In this document: piece after piece, positions 9,662 through 18,715 of the stretch
Layout of the letters: every line of letters begins with the position of its first letter
Position numbering within the stretch: position 1 is the stretch's first letter
Assembly (NCBI GenBank): GCA_963817785.1
Contig: CAWFPL010000008.1
Location: 1,178,001-1,242,000 of the forward strand
Origin: JAKALD01 sp963817785
Lineage (GTDB): Bacteria; Pseudomonadota; Gammaproteobacteria; Burkholderiales; SG8-39
DNA length: 64,000 bases
Reading direction: 5' to 3'
Position numbers and translations under genes: made by a program
Notes under the pieces: generated by a model
Databases searched by the model: none
Seen by the model: only the letters and a program-made list of their open reading frames with translations
Told to the model about the DNA's origin: nothing

Positions 9662-11050
9662 ATGAATAAGGCCAGAGACTTCGACCAGACCGTGGTCGCG
9701 GAGCTCGAAGCGCTGCTCGGCGATCGAGTCGGCACCTCGGCCGCGCTGCGCGAGCATCACGGCAAGGACGAGTCGTACTTTCCCTACGCGCCGCCCGACG
9801 CAGTGGTGTTTCCGCACAGCACCGAGGAAGTGCGCGACATCGTCAACATCTGCCGGCGCCACCGCGTGCCGATGATTCCGTACGGCGTGGGCACGTCGCT
9901 GGAGGGCCATATCCTCGCGATCAAAGGCGGCGTGTGCATCGACCTGTCGCAGATGAACGCGGTCCTCGCGGTGCACGAGGAGGACCTCGACGCGGTGGTG
10001 CAGGCCGGCGTGACGCGCAAGCAGCTCAACGAATACATCAAGCACACGGGGCTGTTCTTTCCGGTCGATCCCGGGGCCGACGCGACGCTCGGCGGCATGG
10101 CCGCGACCCGCGCCTCGGGTACGAACGCGGTGCGCTACGGCACCATGCGCGAGAACGTGCTCTCGCTCAAGGTGGTGCTCGCCGACGGGCGCATCATCCA
10201 GACCTCGCGGCGGGCGAAGAAATCCGCCGCGGGCTACGACCTGACGCGCCTGTTCGTCGGTTCCGAGGGTACGCTCGGCATCATCACCGAGGTGACGGTC
10301 CGGCTGTACCCGGTACAGGAAGCGATGTCCGCGGCGGTATGTGCCTTCGACTCGGTCGACGGGTGCACCCGGACCGCGATCCAGACCATTCAGGCGGGCG
10401 TGCCGATCGCGCGCTGCGACATCGTGTGCGACAAGACCATCGACGCGATCAACAAGTACAAGAAGACCAACTACCGCGTGGCGCCGACCGTGTTCTTCGA
10501 ATTCCACGGCTCGCGGGCGAGCGTGGTGGAGCAGGCCGAGACGGTTCAGGCGATCGCGAAGGAGAACGGCGGCAGGGACTTCCAGTGGGCCACCAGGCCC
10601 GAGGAGCGCACGCAGCTGTGGGACGCACGCCACCATGCTTACTTCGCCTGCCTGCAGATCCGTCCGGGCGCGCGTGCCGTATCGACCGACGTGTGCGTGC
10701 CCATCTCGCGGCTCGCGGAGTGCGTCCACGAGACGATGGAGGACGTGAAGAGCTACATCGCCCCGGTGCCGCTGCTCGGGCACATCGGCGACGGCAATTT
10801 CCACCTCATGTTCCTGGTCGACCCGGCCAAACCCGAGGAGCTCGAGCTCGCCAAGCAGTTCAACGCGCGCCTGGTGGACCGTGCCCTCGCGATGGAGGGC
10901 ACGTGCACCGGCGAGCACGGCGTCGGGATGGGCAAGCAGGAATCGCTCGCCAAGGAGCACGGCGAGGCGGTCGACGTGATGCGCGACATCAAGAAGGTGT
11001 TCGACCCGGACAACCTCATGAACCCGGGCAAGGTCGTGCCCGCGCCGTGA
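9662..11050 (+). CDS. FAD-linked D-2-hydroxyacid dehydrogenase (D-lactate dehydrogenase / GlcD-like)
   Basis: This 462-residue flavoprotein belongs to the FAD_binding_4 plus FAD-oxidase_C family, which includes glycolate oxidase GlcD and cytochrome-linked D-lactate dehydrogenases. The FAD-binding half contains VPMIPYGVGTSLEGH and the diphosphate segment VDPGADATLGGMAATRASGTNA. The C-terminal half carries GHIGDGNFH, with metal and substrate histidines, and GTCTGEHGVG. It lacks the GlcF/GlcE partners next door, so a single-polypeptide D-lactate dehydrogenase passing electrons to quinone or cytochrome c is more likely than glycolate oxidase. It converges with orn, with 9 bp between the two genes. 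Confidence 0.85.
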   Translation: MNKARDFDQTVVAELEALLGDRVGTSAALREHHGKDESYFPYAPPDAVVFPHSTEEVRDIVNICRRHRVPMIPYGVGTSLEGHILAIKGGVCIDLSQMNAVLAVHEEDLDAVVQAGVTRKQLNEYIKHTGLFFPVDPGADATLGGMAATRASGTNAVRYGTMRENVLSLKVVLADGRIIQTSRRAKKSAAGYDLTRLFVGSEGTLGIITEVTVRLYPVQEAMSAAVCAFDSVDGCTRTAIQTIQAGVPIARCDIVCDKTIDAINKYKKTNYRVAPTVFFEFHGSRASVVEQAETVQAIAKENGGRDFQWATRPEERTQLWDARHHAYFACLQIRPGARAVSTDVCVPISRLAECVHETMEDVKSYIAPVPLLGHIGDGNFHLMFLVDPAKPEELELAKQFNARLVDRALAMEGTCTGEHGVGMGKQESLAKEHGEAVDVMRDIKKVFDPDNLMNPGKVVPAP

Positions 11051-11059
11051 GCGCAGGGC

Positions 11060-11605
11060 TCAGATCTTCATCACGTTCTGGCGGTAATACCTCATCTCCT
11101 CGATCGACTCGAGGATGTCGGCCAGCGCCTCGTGCTTACCCGCCTTCACCACGCCCTTCGCCAGCTCCGGCTTCCAGCGCTTGACCAGCTCCTTGAGCGT
11201 ACTGACGTCCAGGTTGCGGTAGTGAAAATACGCCTCCAGCTTCGGCATCCAGCGCGCCAGAAAGCGCCGGTCCTGGCAGATCGAGTTGCCGCACATCGGC
11301 GACGCGCTTTCGGGCACGTGCTGGGACAAAAAGGCGATGGCGAGCGCCTCGGCCTCCGCCTCCGCCATGCGCGAGGCGCGCACGCGCTCGACGAGACCGG
11401 AGCGCCCGTGCACGCTCTTGTTCCAGGCATCCATCGCGTCGAGCACCGGCTCGGGCTGATGCACCACGAGCACCGGCCCCTCGGCGACGATATTGAGCTG
11501 CGAATCGGTGACCAGCAGCGCGATCTCGATGACCCGGTCGGCGTCGGGCTGCAGCCCGGTCATCTCCATGTCAATCCAGATCAGGTTGTTCTGGTCCTGC
11601 GCCAC
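11060..11605 (-). CDS. orn: Oligoribonuclease
   Basis: This 181-residue DEDDh 3'-5' exoribonuclease degrades 2-5 nt RNA, including pGpG from c-di-GMP breakdown. That matters for a genome which also encodes a GGDEF-EAL protein (45.9-48.1 kb). IWIDMEMTGL gives the first catalytic D12 and E14, CQDRRFLARWMP the second acidic block, and KAGKHEALADI the catalytic His. Length and the C-terminal EEMRYYRQN match the family. It is divergent from the M48 peptidase, with 47 bp between starts. Confidence 0.95.
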   Translation of the reverse strand: MAQDQNNLIWIDMEMTGLQPDADRVIEIALLVTDSQLNIVAEGPVLVVHQPEPVLDAMDAWNKSVHGRSGLVERVRASRMAEAEAEALAIAFLSQHVPESASPMCGNSICQDRRFLARWMPKLEAYFHYRNLDVSTLKELVKRWKPELAKGVVKAGKHEALADILESIEEMRYYRQNVMKI

Positions 11606-11652
11606 CGTTGCTGCCTTTATCCGATTGAAAAGTCGCGGTATTCTCTCACAGC

Positions 11653-12912
11653 ATGAGCGGCTCGAACGTGTTCACCTGGCTGTTTCTCGCGGCGTTGGCG
11701 GCAGCGCTCGCCGCGCGACTGTGGCTCGCATGGCGCCAGATCCGTCACGTGCGCGCGCACCGCGGGGCGGTCCCCGAAACCTTCGCCACGACGATCCCGC
11801 TCGCCGCACACCAGAAGGCCGCCGACTACAGCGTCGCCAAGACGCGGCTGGGCGCAGCGGACACCGTGATCGGCGCCATGGCGCTGCTCGCGCTCACGCT
11901 CGGCGGCGCGCTGCAGTGGCTCTCGGACCAGTGGGCGCGGCTGCTCGAGCCGCAGGGGATCTGGCACGGCGTCGCGCTCGTATTGAGCGTCGTCGTGCTG
12001 CTCTCGGCGCTCGAGCTGCCGCTCACCGCGTACCGCGTCTTCGTGATCGAGGCGCGCTTCGGCTTCAACCGCATCACGCCCGCCATGTTCGTCGCCGACC
12101 TCGCCAAGCAGGCCCTGCTCGGCGCGCTGCTCGGTGTGCCGCTCGTCGTGCTGGTGCTCTGGCTGATGGCCAGGATGGGCGCGTGGTGGTGGCTCTACGT
12201 CTGGTTGGCATGGATGGGCTTCAACCTGCTGGTGCTGCTCATCTACCCGACGTTCATCGCGCCGCTGTTCAACAAGTTCGCGCCGCTGAGCGACCCGGCG
12301 CTCGCCGACCGCATCGAGGCCCTGCTCGCGCGCTGCGGCTTCAAGTCGAAGGGCCTGTACGTCATGGACGGTTCGAAGCGCTCCTCGCACGGCAACGCCT
12401 ACTTCACCGGCTTTGGCGCGGGCAAGCGCATCGTGCTGTTCGACACCCTGCTCTCGAGGCTCGCGCCGCCCGAAGTCGAGGCCGTGCTCGCGCACGAGCT
12501 CGGCCACTACCGGCAGCACCACGTCTGGAAGCGCGTCGTCGTGATGTTCGCGTTGTCGCTCGTGCTGCTTTGGATCCTCGGGCGGCTGATCGACCAGCCG
12601 TGGTTGTACGCCGGGCTGAACGTGCGCACGCACGGAACCGCGACGGCGCTGATCCTGTTCGTGCTGGTGATGCCGGTGTTCACATTTTTCCTGCAGCCGC
12701 TCACCAGCCTGTACTCGCGCAAGCACGAGTTCGAGGCCGACGCCTACGCGGCGCTGCATGCGAGCGCCGCCGATCTGGTGAAGGCGCTGGTCAAGCTCTA
12801 CCAGGACAACGCCGCGACGCTCACGCCGGACCCGGTGCACTCGGCGTTCTACGACACCCATCCGCCGGCCGCGAGCCGCATCGCGCGCCTGCGGCAGGCG
12901 CCGGCGCCCTGA
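11653..12912 (+). CDS. M48-family integral-membrane zinc metallopeptidase (Ste24-like)
   Basis: This 419-residue polytopic peptidase is of the CAAX-prenyl-protease-1/Ste24 type. The zinc motif HELGH places His281 and His285 as ligands with Glu282 as catalytic base, and the third ligand is Glu361 in EFEADAYA. Several hydrophobic segments precede the catalytic site. Bacterial members have no prenylated substrate and are thought to act in membrane-protein quality control, an inference here. It begins a run of co-oriented genes (pterin dehydratase, rsgA, DUF2007). Confidence 0.9.
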   Translation: MSGSNVFTWLFLAALAAALAARLWLAWRQIRHVRAHRGAVPETFATTIPLAAHQKAADYSVAKTRLGAADTVIGAMALLALTLGGALQWLSDQWARLLEPQGIWHGVALVLSVVVLLSALELPLTAYRVFVIEARFGFNRITPAMFVADLAKQALLGALLGVPLVVLVLWLMARMGAWWWLYVWLAWMGFNLLVLLIYPTFIAPLFNKFAPLSDPALADRIEALLARCGFKSKGLYVMDGSKRSSHGNAYFTGFGAGKRIVLFDTLLSRLAPPEVEAVLAHELGHYRQHHVWKRVVVMFALSLVLLWILGRLIDQPWLYAGLNVRTHGTATALILFVLVMPVFTFFLQPLTSLYSRKHEFEADAYAALHASAADLVKALVKLYQDNAATLTPDPVHSAFYDTHPPAASRIARLRQAPAP

Positions 12913-12941
12913 GACCGGCGCACCCGCTCCAGGAGGATCCC

Positions 12942-13271
12942 ATGAACGATCTGGCCGGCAAGACCTGCAAACCCTGCGAGGGCGGCGTCGCGCCGTTCAC
13001 GCCACAGCAGGCCCAGGACATGCTCGCGCAGCTCAAGGGGTGGATCATCGAGGACGGCCGGCTGGTCAAGCTCTACCCGTTCGCGAACTACTACCAAACG
13101 ATGGCGTTCGTGAACGCGCTCGCCTGGGTGTCGCACCGCGAAGACCATCATCCCGACCTCGACGTCGGCTACAACAAGTGCCGCGTCGAGTACATGACGC
13201 ACGCGATCGGCGGGCTGTCGGAGAACGACTTCATCTGCGCTGCGAAATGCGACGCCCTGTTCGGCCTGTAG
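12942..13271 (+). CDS. phhB: 4a-hydroxytetrahydrobiopterin dehydratase (PCD/DCoH)
   Basis: This 109-residue enzyme dehydrates 4a-carbinolamine to quinonoid dihydrobiopterin, recycling the cofactor of phenylalanine hydroxylase or related pterin enzymes. The active-site motif HREDHHPDLDVGYNKC supplies the catalytic histidines, and WIIEDGRLVKLYPF is the typical N-terminal strand. The start at 12942 has a strong AGGAGG 8 bp upstream. No phhA is present in the window. It sits between the M48 peptidase and rsgA. Confidence 0.92.
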   Translation: MNDLAGKTCKPCEGGVAPFTPQQAQDMLAQLKGWIIEDGRLVKLYPFANYYQTMAFVNALAWVSHREDHHPDLDVGYNKCRVEYMTHAIGGLSENDFICAAKCDALFGL

Positions 13272-13302
13272 CGGACGCGGCGCGCGCCGCGTCCCTGCGC
13301 GA

Positions 13303-14184
13303 GTGACCCGTGCGCAGCCCGGCGCCACGGTGCTCGCCGGCTTCGGGCGGCAATGCCTGGTGCGCACGGACGCCGGCGAGACGCTGCATTGCAAGGCGCG
13401 CGGCCGGCACCTGCATCCGGTGTGCGGCGACCGTGCGCTGCTTAGTCGGCCGGCGCCGGGAGAGGGCGTCATCGAGGCGCTGGCGCCGCGCACCAGCGAA
13501 TTCGCGCGCTCGAGCCAGTACCGCGTCAAAGTCCTGGCCGCAAATCTCACCCAGGTCGTGATCCTGACCGCCTGCGAGCCGTCGTTTTCAGACGAGCTGG
13601 TGTGCCGCATCCTGGTCGCGGCCGAGCGCGCGGCGCTGCCGGCGGTGCTGGTGCTCAACAAGGTCGACCTCGCCGAGCGCCGGCGCGAGGCGCTCGAGGA
13701 ACTGGCGCCGTTTCGCGGTCTTGGCTACCCGCTGGTCGAGCTCTCCGGCAAGCTGGACGCGGAACCTCTGCGCCGCGAACTCGCCGGGCAGCGCAGCCTG
13801 CTGGTGGGCCAGTCCGGCATGGGCAAGTCGACGCTCGTCAAGACACTGGTGCCGGACGCAGAGGTGAAAATCGCGGAGATCTCCCGCTTCCTCGACTCCG
13901 GCAGGCAGGCGACCACGGTGGCCCGGCTGTACACCGTGGACGAGCGCACCGAGATCGTCGATTCACCCGGGCTGTCGGAGTTCGGCCTCGCCGGCCTGAG
14001 TGCACGGGACATCGCCGCCGGATTCCGCGAGTTCGCAGCGCACGCGCCGCACTGCCGCTTCCAGGACTGCAGGCATCTCGCCGAGCCGGACTGCGCGGTG
14101 CGCGCGGCGGCGGACTCGGGCGCGGTGCACCCGCGCCGGCTCGCGCTCTATCAGCGCATCGTGCGGCTCGAGAAGGCGCGCTGA
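13303..14184 (+). CDS. rsgA: Small ribosomal subunit biogenesis GTPase RsgA
   Basis: This 293-residue circularly permuted GTPase checks late 30S maturation. The order OB-fold, G4 (VLNKVD), G1 (GQSGMGKS), G2/G3 (DSPGLSEFG) is the hallmark permutation. The C-terminal zinc-binding segment has HCRFQDCRHLAEPDC. The GTG at 13303 starts the frame. The stop overlaps the next ATG in a TGATG arrangement, suggesting coupling to the DUF2007 gene. Confidence 0.95.
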   Translation: MTRAQPGATVLAGFGRQCLVRTDAGETLHCKARGRHLHPVCGDRALLSRPAPGEGVIEALAPRTSEFARSSQYRVKVLAANLTQVVILTACEPSFSDELVCRILVAAERAALPAVLVLNKVDLAERRREALEELAPFRGLGYPLVELSGKLDAEPLRRELAGQRSLLVGQSGMGKSTLVKTLVPDAEVKIAEISRFLDSGRQATTVARLYTVDERTEIVDSPGLSEFGLAGLSARDIAAGFREFAAHAPHCRFQDCRHLAEPDCAVRAAADSGAVHPRRLALYQRIVRLEKAR

Positions 14185-14498
14185 TGAAGCGCGTGTTCAG
14201 CTCGCTCAACCGCGCCGCCGTGCACCATGCCCGGAACCTGCTCACGGTTGAGGGCATCCGCGCCGATATTCGCAACGAGCTGCTTGCCGGGGCGCTCGGG
14301 CAAGTGCCTTTCACCGAGTGCGAAATCGAGCTCTGGGTGATCGACGATGCCGACGCCTGGCGCGCGGAGGAGATCCTGCGTCATGGGCGCACGCGCCCAC
14401 TGGAGCCGACCACCGCATGGCGCTGCGCCTCCTGCGGCGAGCTCTGCGAAGCGCAGTTCACGCAGTGCTGGCGTTGCGGCACCTTCAGGCGCGACTGA
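14184..14498 (+). CDS. DUF2007-type protein with C-terminal zinc ribbon
   Basis: This 104-residue protein begins MKRVFSSLNRAAVHHARNLL, a pattern of the DUF2007 'putative signal transducing protein' family, with an alpha/beta fold to about residue 65. A zinc ribbon follows, with CASCGELCEAQFTQCWRC providing two CxxC pairs. No biochemical role is established for the family. It is translationally coupled to rsgA. The ribbon suggests nucleic-acid or protein contact, which is inference only. Confidence 0.8.
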   Translation: MKRVFSSLNRAAVHHARNLLTVEGIRADIRNELLAGALGQVPFTECEIELWVIDDADAWRAEEILRHGRTRPLEPTTAWRCASCGELCEAQFTQCWRCGTFRRD

Positions 14499-14532
14499 GC
14501 ACCACCAGCGCCGGGCGGGCGCGGGCCGCGGG

Positions 14533-15441
14533 TCACGCCACCAGCGTCACCGCGCTCAATACCGCCAGCGCGAACACCCACACGACCAAGGCGCGCCACA
14601 GCAGTCCGACCGTGCTGTCGAGGAACGGTCCGTCGGCGATCTCGCCCACTCCGAGCTCGGGGCGCAGCTCGAGGCCGTCGACCTCGGTGAGCGGCATGCC
14701 GAGCCGCACGCCCATCGCTCCGGCCCCGGCGGCGAGCACGATGCCGATGTTGGGATCTTCCCAGGTGCGCGCCTGAGTGCGCCAGCAGTACACCGCGTCC
14801 TCGAAATCGCCGACCACGGCGAAAGACGCCGCGGTGAGGCGCACCGCTGGCCACTCAAGGACATAGAACGCCTTCTCCGCGAAGCGGCCGAAGGCGCCCA
14901 GCCCGCCCCAGCGGCGCCGCATGAAGTACGCCAGCCGGTACAGGATTGCGCCGCTCGGCCCCGGCAACAGCATGAACCAGAACAGCACGCCGAACACGTG
15001 GCGGTGGGAGGCGGTGAGCGCTTCCTCGATGGAGAGCCGGATCACCTCCTCGCGGCTGCGCTGCGGCGCGGACTCGCCTCGCCAGGCGCCGATCAGCTCG
15101 CGCGCGCGCTCCAGGTCTCCTGCCTTGACCGCAGTCTGGATACCGGTGAAGTAGTGGCTGAACTGGCGAAAGCCGAGGGTGAAGTAAAGCGCGGCGATAT
15201 TGACCAGCAGCGCAAGCAGCGGGCTTACCCACAGCAACGCCGAGTACAACACCAGCGCCGCAACGAGCGGCAGCAGCACCGCGAGCAGCCACGCGATGGC
15301 GCCGTGACGGAACTCCCCCGCGTTGAATGCGCGCTCGGGCCAGCTGGCCCAGCGTGCCAACACCTCAAAGTACGCCTTGCGGTCGCCGAGGGGCCGCCAC
15401 TGCTCGAGCAGCAGCGCGGCGATGATCGCCAGAATCCTCAT
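14533..15441 (-). CDS. CobD/CbiB-like (AmpE-related) membrane protein
   Basis: This 302-residue integral-membrane protein is of the CobD/CbiB superfamily, in the form conserved beside rsgA and the CoA pyrophosphatase in betaproteobacteria. The N-terminal MRILAIIAALLLEQWRPL is typical of AmpE/CbiB, and a central FWFMLLPGPSGAILYRLAYF with a preceding His/Arg-rich loop is the conserved core. No cobalamin genes are nearby, so adenosylcobinamide-phosphate synthase activity is doubtful. A regulatory or envelope role like AmpE's is an alternative. The start at 15441 was chosen because the upstream 17 residues lack conservation and a ribosome-binding site. Confidence 0.75.
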   Translation of the reverse strand: MRILAIIAALLLEQWRPLGDRKAYFEVLARWASWPERAFNAGEFRHGAIAWLLAVLLPLVAALVLYSALLWVSPLLALLVNIAALYFTLGFRQFSHYFTGIQTAVKAGDLERARELIGAWRGESAPQRSREEVIRLSIEEALTASHRHVFGVLFWFMLLPGPSGAILYRLAYFMRRRWGGLGAFGRFAEKAFYVLEWPAVRLTAASFAVVGDFEDAVYCWRTQARTWEDPNIGIVLAAGAGAMGVRLGMPLTEVDGLELRPELGVGEIADGPFLDSTVGLLWRALVVWVFALAVLSAVTLVA

Positions 15442-15514
15442 GGATCGCGCTTCGAATGGATGCGCGAAGATAGCACACTTGCCGCGCCGCACCGCCGCGG
15501 CGCGCCCTGCGCGC

Positions 15515-16150
15515 TCACTCTGCGGCGGCGAGAAAGCGATACAGGTTCACCAGCATCCCGGCGGTTGCGCCCCAGATGTAGTACTCGGAGTACGGGATCG
15601 CAAAATAGGACACCGTCCCGCCCTGGAGCTCGCGCGAGTGCCGCTGGTGGTTGCGCGCATCGAGCAGGAAGGAAAGCGGAACCTCGAACACCTCGTCCAC
15701 CTCGTAGGCGTCGGGCCGCAGATCGAATGGCGGCGTCAGCACGCCGACCACGGGCGTGACGCGATAGCCGGTGCGCGTGTGGTAGTCGGACAGGCGCCCG
15801 AGCACCTCGACGCGCGCGGGGTCGAGCCCGACCTCCTCGCTGGTCTCGCGCAGCGCGGTGGCCTCCGGCGTCGCGTCGTGCGGCTCGGCGCGCCCCCCCG
15901 GGAAGGCGATCTGTCCCGAGTGATCGCGCAGCTGCGCGCTGCGCCGGGTGAGCAGCACGGTGAACTGCACGGGTCGCGCAACGATCGGCACCAGCACCGA
16001 GGCGGGCTGCAGCGCGCTCGCTTCCGGCCGCGTACCCTGGTCGCCGTAAATCGTGTCGGCCGGCGGCGCGCCGCCGGCGAAGCGGCGCCGCAGCCGGGCG
16101 AGGTCAAGCTCGACCGGCCGCGCGTCGCCCGCCGTCAAGGTGGCTTTCAT
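15515..16150 (-). CDS. CoA pyrophosphatase (Nudix hydrolase, NudL type)
   Basis: This 211-residue Nudix enzyme belongs to the CoA-specific clade that cleaves CoA to 4'-phosphopantetheine and 3',5'-ADP. The Nudix box begins at GGRAEPHD and continues ATALRETSEEVGL. It is preceded by LLTRRSAQLRDHSGQIAFPGG, which contains the LLTxR and GQxxFPGG elements of the CoA pyrophosphatase signature. It is co-oriented with the CobD-like gene, 73 bp upstream of it. Confidence 0.9.
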   Translation of the reverse strand: MKATLTAGDARPVELDLARLRRRFAGGAPPADTIYGDQGTRPEASALQPASVLVPIVARPVQFTVLLTRRSAQLRDHSGQIAFPGGRAEPHDATPEATALRETSEEVGLDPARVEVLGRLSDYHTRTGYRVTPVVGVLTPPFDLRPDAYEVDEVFEVPLSFLLDARNHQRHSRELQGGTVSYFAIPYSEYYIWGATAGMLVNLYRFLAAAE

Positions 16151-16181
16151 GCGCGCACCCGGCGGCGCCGCCGCACGCCGC

Positions 16182-17156
16182 CTAGGGCTGCAGAATCACC
16201 GAGCCGGTGGTCTTGCGCGACTCGAGGTCGCGGTGGGCCTGCGCGGCGTCGGCGAGCTTGTAGCGCGCGGTGATTTCGACCTTCACCTTGCCCGAGGTCA
16301 CGACTTCGAACAGCGACCTGGAGGTCGCTTCCAGGTCCGCGCGCGCCGCGATGTAGGTGACCAGCGTCGGCCGGGTTACGTACAGCGAGCCCTTTTGCGC
16401 CAGCACGCCGAGGTTGACCGGCGGCACCGGGCCCGAGGCGTTGCCGAACGTCACCATTAGGCCCAGCGGCCGCAGGCAGTCGAGCGAGCCTTCCCAAGTG
16501 GTCTTGCCGACCGAGTCGTACACCACCGGCACGCCCTTGCCGCCGGTGATCGCCTTGACGCGCTCGACGAAGTTCTCGCGCGTGTACACGATCGCGTGGT
16601 CGCAGCCGTGCGCCTTGGCGAGCGCGGCCTTCTCGTCCGAGCCGACGGTGCCGATCACCGTGGCGCCGAGCGCCTTGAGCCACTGGCAGGCGATCAGCCC
16701 GACCCCGCCCGCGGCGGCGTGGAACAGAACCGTGTCGCCCGGCTTCACCGCGTAGGTGCGGTGGATCAGGTATTGCGCGGTCATGCCCTTGAGCATGATC
16801 GAGGCGGCCTGCTCGTCGCTGATGCCGGCGGGGATCTTCACCACGCGGTCGGCGGGATACAGGCGAACCTCGGCGTAGGAGCCCGGCGCACCGCCGGTAT
16901 ACGCGACCCGGTCGCCGACCTTGACGCCCGTGACCCCGGGGCCGACCGCCTCGACCACCCCTGCGCCCTCGTTCCCCGCCCCCGAGGGCAGCTGGATCGG
17001 ATACAGCCCGGAGCGCTGGTAGGTATCGAGAAAATTCACGCCGATCGCGGTGTGGCGCAGCCGCAGCTGGCCCGGTCCGGGCTCGCCGACCGCCACTTCG
17101 TCCAGTTGCAGCACCTCGGGCCCGCCCGTCTTGTGAAAGCGAATCGCCTTTGCCAT
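16182..17156 (-). CDS. NADPH:quinone oxidoreductase (zeta-crystallin-like, MDR family)
   Basis: This 324-residue zinc-free medium-chain dehydrogenase has GroES-like and Rossmann halves. VLFHAAAGGVGLIACQW is the NADPH-binding fingerprint AAAGGVG, and the N-terminal LRHTAIGVNFLDTYQRSGLYP matches QorA. It would reduce quinones by one electron in the cytosol, as known for the family. The ATG at 17156 follows a GAGGAGACG element. It probably forms a transcription unit with the FIST gene upstream, 25 bp away. Confidence 0.88.
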   Translation of the reverse strand: MAKAIRFHKTGGPEVLQLDEVAVGEPGPGQLRLRHTAIGVNFLDTYQRSGLYPIQLPSGAGNEGAGVVEAVGPGVTGVKVGDRVAYTGGAPGSYAEVRLYPADRVVKIPAGISDEQAASIMLKGMTAQYLIHRTYAVKPGDTVLFHAAAGGVGLIACQWLKALGATVIGTVGSDEKAALAKAHGCDHAIVYTRENFVERVKAITGGKGVPVVYDSVGKTTWEGSLDCLRPLGLMVTFGNASGPVPPVNLGVLAQKGSLYVTRPTLVTYIAARADLEATSRSLFEVVTSGKVKVEITARYKLADAAQAHRDLESRKTTGSVILQP

Positions 17157-17181
17157 GTTGTTCGTCTCCTCGGTTTACGCT

Positions 17182-18282
17182 TCAGAAAAACAGAGTCAGC
17201 ACGCCGGTGTAGCCATACAGCCGGTCGTGCGAAATTTCGCCGCCGCAGAAGAATCCTACCAGCGGCAGGTCGCCGAGCGTCTCGCGCACCAGCTCGAGCT
17301 CCGCGCCTCTGCGGCCGAACATGTGCTCGCCGCGCCCCACGCAGGAAAAGTACAGCGCCCCGCGTGCGGCATGCGCGCCGGCGCTCTTCAGCTCACCGAG
17401 CATGCGCCGCAGATCCTCCCGCGCGCTCGCGCCGTCGCGTTTGCAGAACAGGATCTCGTCGCCCGCCTCGACCGCCTCGCCGATCGCGATCAGCTTGTTG
17501 CGCGTGTCCAGGCCGATCACGTTGCGCACCGTGTAGTCGCCGGTGTCCGAGCCGACCACCGGCAGCCCGACGTGGACGGTTTGCACCGCGCGCCGCAGGT
17601 CGCGCGCCAACACCTCGCCGATTGACTCGCGGAACACGTCGAGCGCGGGCCGGCCGTCGAAGGCCGCGATCACGTTCTCGTCGCACTCGGTGACGCGATG
17701 GCGCCCCGCCAGCGGGCTGCAGCCCTGCGTGAGGCGCGTGCTGACGCGCACGCCCGAGGCCAGCGCCACGCCGGACAGTCCGCCGCTCAGCACCTCGTTC
17801 GCGATCTGCACCGTCGCGGCGCGCGAGCTCGACAGTCCCCCGACCAAGTAGCCGCTCGCGACCTTGCCCGACATGTCGGCGATCAGCTCCTGCACCTCCG
17901 GGGTGCGCGGGTCGGCATGCACCACCGCGAAGTGCGCGGTCGCGGCGTCGCCCGCGGCGCGCGCCGCGAGCTGCGGCAGCCGCGCCTTGCCGGAGAACAC
18001 CGTGTAGCGTCCCGGCTCGAGGTCGGCGACCATCGCCACCAGCGCCGGCTCGTCGACGTACTCGACACCGGTCGCGAGCACGCCGATTCCGACCGTTCCG
18101 ACCCAGTCGCGCACGCCGGTGCGCTCGCGCAGCGCGTCCACGATGCGCGCCGCGTCCGGCACCAGCGCGTCGGTGAAATAGGCGAATCCCAGGCCGTCGC
18201 CGCGTCCGAGCTGCGCGGCGCAAGCATCGACGCAGTCGCGCCAGCCGGTGCCGCTGGCGTGGGCGAGCCGGAAGGCGCTCAT
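17182..18282 (-). CDS. FIST-domain sensory protein
   Basis: This 366-residue protein has a FIST_N region (about 30-220, with GTVGIGVLATGVEY and VGGLSSSRA) and a FIST_C region (about 225-355, ending VGFFCGGEISHD). FIST domains are proposed to bind small ligands, perhaps amino acids, and usually accompany signalling proteins. Here it stands alone with no HAMP, kinase or GGDEF module. The conserved Cys in the C-terminal FFCGGEI motif is intact. Its ATG overlaps the phaM stop by 4 bp, tying it to a PHA-granule gene. Confidence 0.88.
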   Translation of the reverse strand: MSAFRLAHASGTGWRDCVDACAAQLGRGDGLGFAYFTDALVPDAARIVDALRERTGVRDWVGTVGIGVLATGVEYVDEPALVAMVADLEPGRYTVFSGKARLPQLAARAAGDAATAHFAVVHADPRTPEVQELIADMSGKVASGYLVGGLSSSRAATVQIANEVLSGGLSGVALASGVRVSTRLTQGCSPLAGRHRVTECDENVIAAFDGRPALDVFRESIGEVLARDLRRAVQTVHVGLPVVGSDTGDYTVRNVIGLDTRNKLIAIGEAVEAGDEILFCKRDGASAREDLRRMLGELKSAGAHAARGALYFSCVGRGEHMFGRRGAELELVRETLGDLPLVGFFCGGEISHDRLYGYTGVLTLFF

Positions 18283-18704
18283 TTGCGCGCGCCTTCCTCC
18301 GGCGGGGCCGGATCCTTGGCCGGCTCGCCGCCCGCGGCACCGCCCTTCATCGCCTGCTGCATCATGGCCCAGGGCCACAGCATGGTGCTCGCGGTGCTGC
18401 CGGCCAGCTCGGCCAAGGCTTCCGCCTGGGGCGCGGCGGCCGCGCCCGCCGCCTTGCCCGCGTCGGCCGCGGCACGCATCGCCTGCAGCGCCGTCTTTTG
18501 CATCTCCAGGGCCTGGACAGACATGCGCAGCATGTTGAGGTTCACTGTGAGCCAGGCCTCGACCGAGCGCAGCTCGGCGATGCGTCTTTCGATTTCCTGC
18601 GGGTCAAGCGAAGGCATCGCCATGCCGGGAACCGGCAGGCCGAGCGGGCCCCATAGGCGGCGGAACATTTCAAAAGGATCCGGTGCTGCGCTGTGCTCGG
18701 ACAT
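18279..18704 (-). CDS. phaM: PhaM-type polyhydroxyalkanoate granule regulator
   Basis: This 141-residue protein has the PhaM pattern: DPFEMFRRLWGPLGLP near the N-terminus, then LDPQEIERRIAELRSVEAWLTVNLNMLR, the conserved helical core (split: LDPQEIERRIAEL and VEAWLTVNLNMLR), and an Ala/Lys/Pro-rich tail. In Ralstonia PhaM activates PHA synthase and links granules to the nucleoid through a basic tail. Here the tail is short (EEGARK) and weakly basic. No phaC is in the window. It overlaps the FIST gene and lies 11 bp after the patatin gene. Confidence 0.85.
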   Translation of the reverse strand: MSEHSAAPDPFEMFRRLWGPLGLPVPGMAMPSLDPQEIERRIAELRSVEAWLTVNLNMLRMSVQALEMQKTALQAMRAAADAGKAAGAAAAPQAEALAELAGSTASTMLWPWAMMQQAMKGGAAGGEPAKDPAPPEEGARK

Positions 18705-18715
18705 GCTGCCTCCGT

